Shown here piece by piece: positions 46,973 to 56,531 of a DNA stretch of 64,000 nucleotides. This DNA is from Fraxinus americana. Lineage: Eukaryota; Streptophyta; Magnoliopsida; Lamiales; Oleaceae. The notes under the pieces were generated by a model. The model ran no database searches. It was not told the origin of the DNA and saw only the letters and a program-made list of their open reading frames with translations. The first letter of the stretch is position 1, and each line of letters begins with the position of its first letter. The position numbers were made by a program, and so were the translations under genes. The stretch spans positions 14,133,216-14,197,215 of the forward strand of contig CM068714.1 of NCBI GenBank assembly GCA_035079005.1. Reading direction: 5' to 3'.

Positions 46973-48060
46973 TCACTTACAGCCTACCAAAGACTTGTCC
47001 TTAGGTTTGGGAACTAATTTCCATGTATCATTCTTCACAAGAGACTTCATCTCTTCTTCCATAGCACCTAGCCACTCTTTAGATTGTTGACAACTCAAAG
47101 CCTCTTCATAAGATTTAGGCTCCTTGAAGACTAAGTCTTGATATGACAAAACAGCAAAGGAATGATAATCACCCATCCTAGCAGGTTCCCTGATCTCTCT
47201 CCTAGCTCTATCACGAGCAAGTTGATAATCACCTAGAGGATTAACTACATTACCTACTAAGTCATGTTCATCACCTTCAATCTCAACTTGTTCCTCCTCA
47301 ACAAGTCCAGGGGAGTTACCTACTCTCACTTGCATTCTAGTCTCCTCATCCTCATCACTCTTAAGATCATCACTAGAGAGTCTCTTACTCAAACAAGGCA
47401 TATCAGATTCATTAAAGGTTACATTTCTGTTGGTTATCACTTAAAACCCTTCTCATCTCTTGCCCAAAGTCTGTATCCTTTCACTCCCTCAGGATACCCC
47501 ATGAAAACACATTTCTGAGATCTAGGCTCCAACTTGCCTATACTATGGTGAGAATAAGCAGAACATCCAAAATTCCTCAAAATAGTATAATCAGATAATC
47601 TCCCGGACCATACCTCTTCAGGTGTCTTACCATCTAAAACACTAGAAGGAATTCTATTCACAATATACACCGCTGTCATCACAGCCTCACCCCAAAGAAC
47701 TTTAGGGACCGCCGAACTAATCATCATGCATCTAACCTTATCCAATATAGTCATATTCATTCTTTCAACAACTCCATTTTGTTGGGGAGTATAAGGAACA
47801 ATATTGTGCCTGAGGATCCCATTATCTCTACAGAGTTGATCAAATTCAGTATTACAAAACTCCAGACCATTGTTTGTTCTTAGAACTTTGATCTTTTTAT
47901 CCATTTGATTTTCAATTAAAGTTTTCCAGTTTTTAAACTTTTCAAAAGTATCTAATTTTTGTTTCAAAAGGTAAATCCAAACTTTTCTTGAAAAATCATC
48001 AATCAGTGATAAAAAATATTTGTTGCCACCTTAAGTGGTAGTAGATGATGGGCCCCACAG
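46973..48060 (-). pseudogene. pol: Copia integrase (element E)
   Basis: After FDLWGPSSTTT and an in-frame TAA, GGNKYFLSLIDDFSRKVW and KQKLDTFEKFKNWKTLIENQ lead to RTNNGLEFCNTEFDQL. The second catalytic residue is Asn where DNG is usual. YTPQQNGVVERMNMTILDKV keeps the Glu motif. VYIVNRIPSSVLDGKTPEEV and CVFMGYPEGVKGYRLWARDE follow. A one-base frameshift at 47437-47440 then separates VITNRNVTFNESDMP and the acidic linker leading to EEEMKSLVKNDTWKLVPKPK. Confidence 0.9.
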
Positions 48061-49498
48061 GTCAAAATGAATATACTCAAGGATAGATGCAGTCCTATGT
48101 TGACCAGTATTAAAATGAAGCTTATGTTGTTTTCCGAAAATACAGTGCTCACAAAATGGAACCTTAGAAATCGCATCCTTACCAAATGCCCCTCTCTTAT
48201 TCAAAATATGCAACCCCTTTTCACTCACATGAGCAAGCATATTATGCCACTTCAGAGTAGCATCAATCTCAGCACTAGAGGACTCAGCAATGTGACTCTG
48301 AACAACACTGGCTCTAGTGACATATATACCATTCATCTTGGTACCTTTGAAAATAACTAAGGAACCCTTAATTATTTGCAAAGAACCATTACCAATCCGG
48401 CCTTGCAGGCCTGTGTCATCTAGATTACCCATAGAAATCAAGTTCCTATTCAAATCAGGAATATACCTTACTCTTTCTAAAGTAAAGGTATATCCGTTAT
48501 CAAACTTCAGAGTCATACTGCCAATTCCCTTAATGTTACATGCTACATTGTTACCTATAACCACCTCTCCACCATCAAGATCATTAAAGTTCTCTAACCA
48601 AGATCTTCTAGAGGTCATATGGAATGTACATCCTGAATCCATAATCCACTCACTATCCTGACCACTGTCATCCACATAATTGACAGTATTCAAATTAGAA
48701 AAGGGTTCTGTCACCACATATACATCAACAGTCCTGTCATCTAGGGGTTCAACTACATTCCCCTCACCCACTCTCTTCTCTCTCTGTTCATTCTTCTTCT
48801 TATAACAATCCTTTATAAAATGTTCTGTCTTATCACACCCATAACACTTCCTAATCCTACTCCTAGACTTAGATCTAGGTCTCCATTTCACCTTCTTCTT
48901 AGAATTATTTTGATTGCTCCCTTGATAACTCTGACCACTGACTTGCCTAGTCATAGGTCTACTTCTCACAGACAAACTCTCAAAATCTTTCCCGGTTCTA
49001 TCAACCTTAAGCTCTAATTCTTTACTCCTCAAAGAATTGATCACTATGTCGGGAGTCAAGGTATCTCTACCACACTTAATACAGACTTAACATCCTTATA
49101 CACATCAGGTATAGCATTCAACAGGATAACAGCTTTATATTCATCAGACACCTTCTCCCTAGTATTAGATATATCTTGAACTAATTTATTAAAAGTATCA
49201 AGATTATCATCTAAGTCTTTAGACTCTTAGACATGTATTACTCTTCTAACTTATCTCACAAAGCCTTAGCATTGTCAAGTTTACCAACTTTCCTCAACAC
49301 TTGATCAGACAAATGAAGAATTACAGAAGTATAAGCAAGTTCATCAGATTCAAGTTTTTGATCATCGGTCATAGTAGCAGGAAATTCACCAGTTATAACC
49401 TTAGAAACTTTCTGTTGAACTAAGACCCCTCTCATTTTTTGCTGCCAAATGGGAAAATCCTCATTTCCATTAAAAACTCCAAGTTCAAATGTTGTCAT
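48031..49498 (-). pseudogene. gag: Copia Gag-protease (element E)
   Basis: ATG at 49498: MTTFELGVFNGNEDFPIWQQ, KMRGVLVQQKVSKVITGEF. A stop-rich or shifted patch lies at 49060-49256. A 342-codon frame (49059-48031) follows: basic linker, zinc knuckle CYGCDKTEHFIKDC (48805-48846, CX2CX4HX4C), protease WIMDSGCTFHMTS near 48640 with intact DSG, GAG-pre-integrase WHNMLAHVSEKGLHILNKRG with CEHCIFGKQHKLHF, and the first integrase Asp in HFDLWGP. Confidence 0.92.
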
Positions 49499-50253
49499 TG
49501 TCGTTTGAAGTTTTTAATCAGCACAAAAAGTTTTTGAGGTCACAGTTCCACAGAAAAACAGTAATCAGATATTTCAAACAACCAGTTTAAAGGTCACACA
49601 AACCATAGTGTAAACAAAACCAGGAATGAAAAACATCAAACTGAAAAACAGAATATCAACTAGTGAACAACAAATTAACAGTGAGGATAAGCAGTTTAAT
49701 AGACTCAGTGAATCAAACAAAAGATTAACAATAAGATAAAAAAACAGGCTAACAATCACAGGGATTGACAAAGAATAATGCTACTATATATCAAATTGAT
49801 TAATATCTAATGAACCAAAAAACTATAGCTATTAAGATTTACCAAGATTCCATGAGGCTCAAGACCTCAGGTCAAGGCACAATCCTAACATCTGGGAGCA
49901 CCAATTTACAGGGAAAATGAGGGGGAAGTGACAATATTCAGAATGTAGTAATAAAACAATCAAAAAAAGGAAATGCAAGGGGTTTAAGAAGTATTTCACC
50001 AAGGCTGGTTTGAAGAATCAAACACCAAACAGAATACACAGCCAGTAACAAGCAGATCGAAGGTCACTGCCTCCAGCCAAGTTCACCAAGAATCAATGTC
50101 ACTCACAAGAAACAAAAAACAAAGAAGAATTAGTGACCAAAACGAAAAGGGGGAAATTAGGGTTTCTGAAATTCAATCGATTTTAGGGCATCAACTAGAA
50201 ATCGATTTTCCAGTGACAAACCATCAATTGAAGACTCAATCACTTCTTACTAA
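49499..50253 (-). other. Untranslated leader of element E
   Basis: About 755 nt between primer site and gag; no long frame on the element strand and no internal repeat seen. Confidence 0.7.
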
Positions 50254-50266
50254 CGCTCTGATACCA
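50254..50266 (-). promoter_or_regulatory. Primer binding site of element E
   Basis: Minus strand TGGTATCAGAGCG, initiator tRNA-Met complement, two bases from the LTR. Confidence 0.92.
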
Positions 50267-50268
50267 CT

Positions 50269-50876
50269 TGTAAGGCAATAAACCAACGGAAGCAAAAACA
50301 AGATTCACATAGAACACACAAGAATACAGTTCTTTCCTTCAATATAGGGCTCAGAAAGTTCACAAAGAATATTGTACCCGTCTGTACAAAAGAACAAGCC
50401 ACAAAGACCACAAACCTCACCCAAATCGTACAGAGCAGCTACTACAATGGTTTGAAGACTCTACAGCCAATCTAACCTCCCTACACCTCAATCGAACAAT
50501 CACCAAGACTAGAATCACAAAGATAAAACGATATCACAAAGAATCGAAAAAGAGGACAGAGAGAACACGAAGAACAGAAAACCCAGAAGCTTTCGTACTA
50601 AGCCAACAAATTGAACAGAATGAAAAACCACATGAAAAATGGCCATTCAACATCTCATATATAGGAAGCCACTCTACCGTAGATTAGGCTGAAGATCCAA
50701 CGGACCAGAGCAGCACACTTGGCTTTTGGGTTGGGCTGGGTCTTGGGCTTTTTCCTTTTGAGTTATTGGGCAATAGTTTTAGTTCCACAGAATCCAACTG
50801 CTTTGGGCTTAGCCCATTTTCATCGTCGCCCAAAAGGTTGAAATGCAAATGTCACAAATGGCATCACAATCCAACA
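50269..50876 (-). repeat. 5' LTR of element E
   Basis: 608 bp, TGTAAGGCAATAAACC to ATCCAACA; differs from the 3' LTR by a handful of substitutions and small indels. Confidence 0.93.
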
Positions 50877-51044
50877 GTCTGGATCTTGAATGATATATAT
50901 ATGGTGGAAGATAACTTGAGAGGAGTGAGAATCAAATTGTTAAGTGTAGGACAGTGAAATTATGATGACAATGAGAAGAAAATTGATGAACAAACATTTT
51001 AGAAAAAAAAAACTAGAAGAAAAGGAAAATGAAAAAGTTAGCTG

Positions 51045-51069
51045 GACGAGCGGCATTAGGCCGCTCGTC
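51045..51069. promoter_or_regulatory. Perfect 10-bp stem hairpin next to a primer site
   Basis: GACGAGCGGC-ATTAG-GCCGCTCGTC, 5-nt loop, GC-rich in an AT-rich context. It lies 21 bases from the primer site, in the leader of the small LTR element; a candidate RNA packaging or dimerisation signal (inference). Confidence 0.75.
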
Positions 51070-51102
51070 GGAAGCGGAAGCTTTCAACCTGTTCTGATAC
51101 CA

Positions 51103-51303
51103 AGAAGAAATTCTAAAGATGGTAGACATGGGAGTGGTTCTTTTATATATAGTACAACTCAATAAACTAAATATGTAAAGATAAATAACAATTCCTAAAT
51201 TTAAACACATCATCATAATCATTAATCATCTTGATCAATTTGTCTCAATGATTCCTTACTTTCCTCCATCATATATTTTTGTCAAAAATTGTTGTTGCTA
51301 ATA
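51103..51303 (-). repeat. 5' LTR of the small LTR element
   Basis: 201 bp, co-linear with 44283-44503; shares 'ctcaataaactaaatatg' and the end 'ttgttgctaata'. Confidence 0.85.
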
Positions 51304-51655
51304 GTTATCATGGAATCGATAGATGGAAGGCCTATGTACATTCAGAGACTAGGGAAAGATGACCCCAACAAACTTATGCAAGTTGCCACCATTGACCATT
51401 ATGTTAAATATTACGTCAAAGAGAAATTTTGTTGTTAAGTTCCCAGCTTGTACGATTGCTGCCAAAAAGCACATTGACTCAGGCACAATAATTTTGGACT
51501 TTCATGTTGTGGAATTTTATATGCTGCTCAACTTTCATTTATTTAATTTTCCCACTTGTGGTACATACATCTTATATCGATCTAAGTGAATATTATTTTT
51601 TATTGAGTTATGCATATTTTTGTTCAATTTAGGGCTTGAAAAACTTTACTAAGAG

Positions 51656-52256
51656 GATGTTTGGTGGAGATTAAAATTTGATTTTTAGTAAATTATGATA
51701 GAAGTTTTTGAAATGCGTAGTTGAAAAGTTGTGGAACCCATGAAAGATGTGAAGGATCAACGTAAAAATGGCAAGTAATAGACGATGTTTCCTAATTGGG
51801 ACCCTTTTTGGACACGTTTCGAAATTTTTGCCATAACTTTGGCTACGGTTATCAGAATCGAGCTCATGACCCCAATTCAAAAAACTCTTTTCGGTGCGCA
51901 CATCGTGGTCATCTAGCTCTACTCGCTGTGCATTGATTTCGAGGGCAAAATTGCTATTTTCGTTTTCGAATTCTCAATTTTATTTATTTTTTTCCTTTTT
52001 TGGTAATATTTTATTTGCCTTTTAACATTGATTATGAACTCTTGTTAATTATCTGCTGAAATCAATCTGCATAATAATCGCTATTTTGTCGGCATCACAT
52101 TTTTTGATCCAATTGCTGTTTTTATTTCTGTATTCCTGATTTACAAAACCAAGTAGAACCAAGAAAGCAATAAATGAAGTAATAAAATTCCTTGGGTCTA
52201 ATCTCACCAATAATTTTATATATACACACACATACATACTAGTTAGGGATATGGTT
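51656..52256. other. Intergenic, no feature seen
   Basis: After the last Sec14-like exon scrap the similarity ends at 51655. The rest is AT-rich without supported coding or repeats. Confidence 0.5.
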
Positions 52257-52267
52257 CACTACAACAA

Positions 52268-52508
52268 AAATAGCCTACGACAACGTTCAAAAAACGTTGC
52301 CGTAGACCTTTTGCAACGTTTGGATGTGTGTTGCAAATCAAGGTGTTGCCGTAGAGTAGGACCCCTACGGCAACGTTTTTTAAACGTTGCCGTAGACCCC
52401 CTACGGCAATGTTTTTTTAAACGTTGCCGTAGGGTGTCTACGGCAACGTTTAAAAACCGTTGCCGTAGACCCCCTACGGCAACGTTTTTTAAACGTTGCC
52501 GTAGGGGA
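52268..52508. repeat. Left subterminal array of the CACTA element
   Basis: About five palindromic units of the form CTACGGCAACGTTT..AAACGTTGCCGTAG. Such arrays bind TnpA-type accessory protein in En/Spm (family knowledge). The ORF 52251-52541 is a translation of this array. Confidence 0.9.
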
Positions 52509-52792
52509 TTTTTTTTTTTTTTTTTTTTTACAGCAATTTAATCAAATTGATTGACAAAATTGAAAATGAATCCTTATGAACAAATTTTGGAATTGCATAA
52601 AAATTGATAATTTTATTACAAATTTTTGAATCCATATACTTGAATATTAGAATGTGATACAAAAACACCTAAATACAAATGAGTTTCAAAATGGTAATAC
52701 ATCAATTGATAGTAAGCACTTCCATCCAGTGTGATAATCACCCAACAAACAAATTTACTCTAAGCAACCCTATCATGCTAAAATAGCCCAAG

Positions 52793-52912
52793 ACTTCAAG
52801 ACATTACTTCCACCACTACTAGTAGAATCTTCATCTGTAGCAGTAAACTGTACAAGGCCTTCATTCTCCTGCTTTAGAATTTGAATTATTGTAGATTTCT
52901 CCTTAAGTGCCT
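52793..52912 (-). pseudogene. Captured terminal exon, coiled-coil, gene not recognised
   Basis: On the minus strand, after 'caattttttgcag', the frame reads ALKEKSTIIQILKQENEGLV, QFTATDEDSTSSGGSN, VLKSWAILA and a stop. Clean acceptor, heptad-like Leu/Ile spacing and a stop make it look like the last exon of a host gene. Confidence 0.5.
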
Positions 52913-53156
52913 GCAAAAAATTGTGGACACCATAAACATTCCAAGCTTGTAAAACAAAAATATACCCATCTAGCTAACAGATGAGACAATTCCACTATAA
53001 CCTAAGCAAACGCCAAAGTAAGTCTGTAGTTGAACAATTCCCGTAAGGCAGGCAGCAATATGTTAAAAATTAGCATCAACTGAATCATTTCTACCATTTA
53101 ATCTATTGCTGGAAAAACTAATCATTTCAATACAGAAAATACTGTTTCAATTAGGC

Positions 53157-53243
53157 TTGGATTTCTCTTGCAGGAAGATGAAGCCCCTAACATTCTGTGG
53201 TACTGGTTTTGTTATGTCTGAGTGGCCTGCAAGAGAAATCCAA
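53157..53243. repeat. Perfect 18-bp inverted repeat, 51-nt loop
   Basis: TTGGATTTCTCTTGCAGG (53157-53174) and its exact complement (53226-53243), inside the CACTA element. Confidence 0.9.
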
Positions 53244-53331
53244 ATACAAATCAAATGGAAAGAAGAACGAAAGCAAAAAAAGGCCTTTTAGAAACCATCA
53301 AAGGAATTGTTTCTAGAAATAGTCCCAAGTG

Positions 53332-53398
53332 TATCAACTGAACATGGTACAGAGCGAAAAGTGTTGCCCCAATGAATGGTCCAACCCAGAACATGCAC
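53332..53398 (-). pseudogene. Captured aquaporin (PIP-like) exon
   Basis: Minus strand, after 'aataatatgcag': CMFWVGPFIGATLFALYH. Plasma-membrane aquaporins have 'HWIFWVGPFIGAA.AA.YH' in their last transmembrane helix, at an exon start. After YH the similarity ends. A single exon fragment, without the NPA motifs, lying in a transposon, so not functional; capture is inferred from position. Confidence 0.6.
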
Positions 53399-53729
53399 TG
53401 CATATTATTAGAGCAGGAAAGTAAAATGGAAATGGGTGATATCAAACAATAGTTTCAATAGATTTTTATGTTAAATAACGACATACAATGGAGTGAAATT
53501 CCAATTAGAGGTAGAAAGAATAAAAAAATATATAAATAAATAAAAATTAAGAAGCTAATAACTACTTCAAGTCTGGTCATTAAATGAGGAAATGTACAAG
53601 AATATGGCCCATGTAAGAATCACTGGCAATTTTTTTGACAAATAGAAGTACAACAACTGGAAAAGATTGCAGCGTGTCTATTTTAATTAAGTGAATAAAA
53701 AATAATAAAACTAAAATCAAATGTATAAG

Positions 53730-54270
53730 AAAATTAAGAACATACCATAGAGCAGCCTGATGTGCATCCTCAGTCCTTCCATGCAAGAGACAGAAAAAAA
53801 TAAATTCCAATTGGACAGCAAACCAATCCTACTCAGCACTCAAAATTTCAGGATTGCATTAAGCTGAGTTTGCAAATTAGAATTCACAAAAACGAAATAA
53901 GAATCCTTTTGTAATTGACTTGTTCTGGACTCGAATGCAACTTAGGATTGCATCACCTTATCCACCAAGGTAGGAAAATTTCTACAGTATTGCATTAAAT
54001 TGAGTTTGTAAATTACAATTCACATAAACAAAATAAGAACCCTTCAGTGATCGACTTGTTCTAGACTCAAACATAACTAGGGATTGCATCAACTTATCTA
54101 CCAATTTAGAAAAATCTCTTCCTCCTTTCATTAAAAAACCGTTTTGTTATATTGAAAATATACCAAGAAGAGAGCAACAGCAATTCAAGTTTGTAGTCAC
54201 ATAAATGGGTAGCAAAAGCATAGCTAGTAAATCTTACCTGCACAAAGCAATTCTTCTTCATTTTCTACCT
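53730..54270 (-). other. Two possible captured mini-exons
   Basis: Minus strand GRTEDAHQAALW before a 'gtatgttc' donor (53743-53790), and VENEEELLCAG before 'gtaagatt' (54236-54272). Both are short and unassigned. Confidence 0.3.
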
Positions 54271-55571
54271 GATGAGATTAAAAAATGTCAAAAATACCCC
54301 CAAATTCAAAGGCTAAATCAACCACAAACAAGTACATTAAAGAGTAGCAAGCCAATAGAGGATCTACTAGCATATCAACAAATCGAGATAGCCACTAGCC
54401 TACAATTTCATATTGTTTAGAGAATAAACCCATAATTATTAATGCAAATGAAACCAAGAAGCAGATTGTGCCTATTCAACAAATCAAATTCTAATAATCA
54501 TCTCCCATGCAAAAGTTTCATCAATCCAGTCTAACTAATATGAGAAAATGCAATAAATCCATTTTTTGCACTCAAGCCAGCCAACTAATATGAGAAATTC
54601 GTTGACTGGTAGAGTCCAATTTTGCAAGCAATCTTTGTAAACTCTCCTGAAAGCTACAACTGAAATCAGCATGCATGATTACTGAACAAGACCATTCACT
54701 ACTCTCTCGGCTCTTTATTGCTGAGAAAATGGCTTTTTTCACATTCACCGGGCAGTGCATGCAGTTATTAATAAGCATATGAAACATTCGTTATACTTGT
54801 ATATTATACGTGCCCATACAGAGTAAGCCCTATTTTTCCTATGCCCACAATACCCAGTATAAAGTCAAATTCATTTTCAATCCCATTGCCACCCTCTTCA
54901 ACGCTCACACTGCCAGAACCAACTCAAACACAACACCTACCTGTCATAACCTTCATATTCAACAACTGAAAACTACCACAGCCATTGTTGCTGCCAACTT
55001 TTCTCACTGCTGCACATCCCTACCACTAACACCCACATCCCACATAGATCCCCATAGCAAACACACAGTGACAAAGGGCCCACATCTACAGAGTGAGTTT
55101 CTGTTTCTCATTTTCATCCAACAAGGTGATATATTACATAAACCCAACCAGTTGGGACTGGGACATTTTTCTGCACAAAAAATACATTGTATAAAGCAAA
55201 AAAAAATAGTTATTTCAGACCCCCTAATCCATATAACCCGCCTCAATTGATCCAAGCACATTTAATTAAATTAGTTTATTTAATCTCCAAGCATTTCGTT
55301 CCTGTTAATACTTCAAGCATAATGAAAATTCAATTAATTTTGATTCTTTTCAATTGCAAAGAAAATACAATAAAATATTAATCTACTACCGGGCTTTGCA
55401 TATCTCAATTAATTCTATGGTTGACTCTAATTAACTAAAAATTAAGCTCTTGCACAGGGCATCGCGTTAATTGATAAATAAGTGAAAATGGAATCACAAA
55501 GTCCCATAGCATATCTTGCACCTAATTAACTAAAATCTGATTAAATATGAGATAAATACGATTAAAAGCAC

Positions 55572-55619
55572 CTGGAAAGAGCGTAACCAGTTAGGAGAAT
55601 CTTCTCTTGAGTCGCTCAT
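55572..55619 (-). pseudogene. Captured first exon of a BIN4-like gene
   Basis: Minus strand ATG at 55619: MSDSREDSPNWLRSFQ, then CAG|GTGCTTTT. This is exactly 16 codons ending in phase 0. Plant BIN4 (a topoisomerase VI-associated DNA-binding protein needed for endoreduplication) begins with a closely similar 'S.REGSPDWLRS' exon. Upstream sequence 'aaactctagggttttag' looks like a plant 5' leader. The rest of BIN4 was not found in the element, so this is a captured promoter-proximal fragment. The call rests on a short recalled motif. Confidence 0.55.
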
Positions 55620-55769
55620 TGAAGCTTTTGTGCTGGAACAATTTCTAAAACCCTAGAGTTTAAATTTTGAGAATCTCTGTTCTATGGCAGTGGCAGTTCT
55701 TTGTAGACAAGAGAGAGGAGAAAAATGAAATTTTAAGCTCACAAGGATTTTGGTTGGTTATATTTACAG

Positions 55770-56000
55770 CCATTTTCTTATAATTTTAAGCTCACAAGGA
55801 CTGGGCATCTTTCTGGAAAAGATTCGTGCAGCAGGAGGGATGATTGGGACGAATTGAGAGCTTGGTTATGGTCGTCTGAGCAAGGGCCATCGACTGGTGT
55901 AGGTCCGACGCCATGGGTATGGCCGGAAGTTGTGATTCCGGCAGAATGAAGAGTTTCAGGCAGTGATTTGGGAGCTGCGATTTCTTCCAATTCTGTGGGT
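55770..56000 (-). other. Open minus-strand stretch upstream of the BIN4-like exon
   Basis: Minus-strand ATGs near 55990 and 55921 open short GC-richer frames (MASDLHQSMALAQTTITKLS in one). No family recognised; could be another captured 5' end or promoter DNA. Confidence 0.3.
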
Positions 56001-56094
56001 AAAATGACTTATGTTAGGTTGTAATGTTAGCTAGGGCTTGGGGGGGTTTTTGGGCTTCTACAATTTGAGCCCATTGAAGAAAAAAAAAAAACAA

Positions 56095-56500
56095 TTCGCA
56101 ACACTTAACAAACGTTGCAAAAAGTGAACTTTTTTGCAACGTTTGACAAACGTTGCAAAAGGAGTCTTTCGCAACGTTTGTCAAAAGTTGCGAAAGGTGA
56201 GCTAAACGTTGCAAAAGAAAAGTCTTTTGCAACGTTTGTCAAACGTTGCGAAACGTAGCTTTTCGCAACGTTTGACAAACGTTGCAAAAGACTTTTCTTT
56301 TGCAACGTTTAGCAAACGTTGCGAAAGGTGATACCTTTCCGCAACACTCAATAAACGTTGCAAAAAGGGGTCTATCGCAACATTTTTCTATAAAACGTTG
56401 CCAAAACTCATTACTTAGTACCAATGGCAACACTCACTTGCTAAAATGTTGCCAAAAGACCATTTTAGCAACATTTATCAACAAATGTTGCCTTTTAAGT
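56095..56500. repeat. Right subterminal array of the CACTA element
   Basis: About eight units of the form GCAACGTTTGACAAACGTTGC joined by AAAAG/CTTTT, grading into GTTGCCAAAA near the end. The core AACGTT/AACGTTGC is shared with the left array but the flanking words differ. The ORFs at 56014-56614 are artefacts of the array. Confidence 0.9.
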
Positions 56501-56531
56501 GTTGTAAAAGGGTATTTTTATTGTAGTGGTT

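Larger units (their letters stand above)
44830..50876 (-). mobile_element. Nearly complete Ty1/copia element E, TSD GTCTG
   Basis: 6,047 bp: LTRs 44830-45453 and 50269-50876 (TGTAAG..CCAACA), exact 5-bp duplication GTCTG at 44825-44829 and 50877-50881, primer site, gag, protease, integrase, RT and RNase H in order on the minus strand. It sits inside the small LTR element. A few nonsense and frameshift mutations split the polyprotein, but long frames survive (433 codons for RT/RNase H, 342 for Gag-protease). The Gag start resembles Tork/Tnt1-type elements (inference). Confidence 0.95.
44283..51303 (-). mobile_element. Small non-autonomous LTR element inserted in the Sec14-like exon, TSD GTTAT
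   Basis: LTRs 44283-44503 and 51103-51303 (AGAAGAAATTCTAAAGATG .. GTTGCTARTA). The minus-strand primer site TGGTATCAGAAC is at 51091-51102, and a purine tract (minus-strand GAGGGAGGGTA, 44504-44514) adjoins the other LTR. GTTAT is duplicated at 44278-44282 and 51304-51308, inside the coding text for YYPHGYHG. Without the nested copia element E it is about 970 bp with no protein-coding content, between a TRIM and a LARD in size. The LTRs lack the usual TG..CA ends. Confidence 0.85.
43303..51655 (+). pseudogene. Sec14-like phosphatidylinositol-transfer (SFH-type) pseudogene, split by nested retrotransposons
   Basis: The living family moves phosphatidylinositol/phosphatidylcholine between membranes through a CRAL-TRIO (Sec14) fold. 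Exon at 43303 (after 'catgaacag'): FEGSSGND, shift, GERKSDFENSEDERRTRLGS, FKHSLKKKSSRRKSD, SSVSIEDIRG, then in another frame ELQAVKAFWQAFMLDELLP. Exon 44016-44113: KFDIEKAKRTWTDMIQWKKD, FGTDTIAE|gt. Exon 44230: DFQFQDFNEVLKYYP, cut at 44282 by the insertion. It resumes at 51304: IDGRPMYIQRLGKDDPNKLM, VATIDHYVKYYVKEKF, shift, VVKFPACTIAAKKHIDS. Last exon scrap GLKNFTKR (51633-51655) follows an intact acceptor. First exon and C-terminal half are missing. Introns preserved; at least four frame breaks. Confidence 0.88.
52257..56528. mobile_element. CACTA (En/Spm-type) transposon with captured exons, TSD GTT
   Basis: Ends CACTACAACAAAAATAGCC and GGGTATTTTTATTGTAGTG, flanked by GTT at 52254-52256 and 56529-56531; 4,272 bp. 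Both ends carry dense subterminal repeats. No TnpD/TNP2-like transposase frame was found, so it is non-autonomous. The interior contains minus-strand exon-like pieces with splice sites from at least two unrelated plant genes, making it a gene-carrying CACTA. A shorter relative is at 61759-62599. Confidence 0.92.

Noticed and set aside
44830..50876. Element E as a fully active retrotransposon
   Set aside because: Two nonsense codons before RT, a TAA in integrase, a frameshift at 47437-47440, a broken Gag patch and an Asn in the integrase catalytic triad.
52251..52541. Repetitive ORF (LRQRFLNVAVDP-like) at the left CACTA end
   Set aside because: It is a translation of the palindromic subterminal array, runs into a T tract, and has no independent coding evidence.
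54810..55261. Long ORFs on both strands inside the CACTA element
   Set aside because: No recognisable motif, and both strands are open over the same stretch; not supported beyond chance.
52268..56500. CRISPR-like repeat arrays
   Set aside because: Units are adjoining palindromes at transposon ends in plant DNA, without unique spacers or cas genes.
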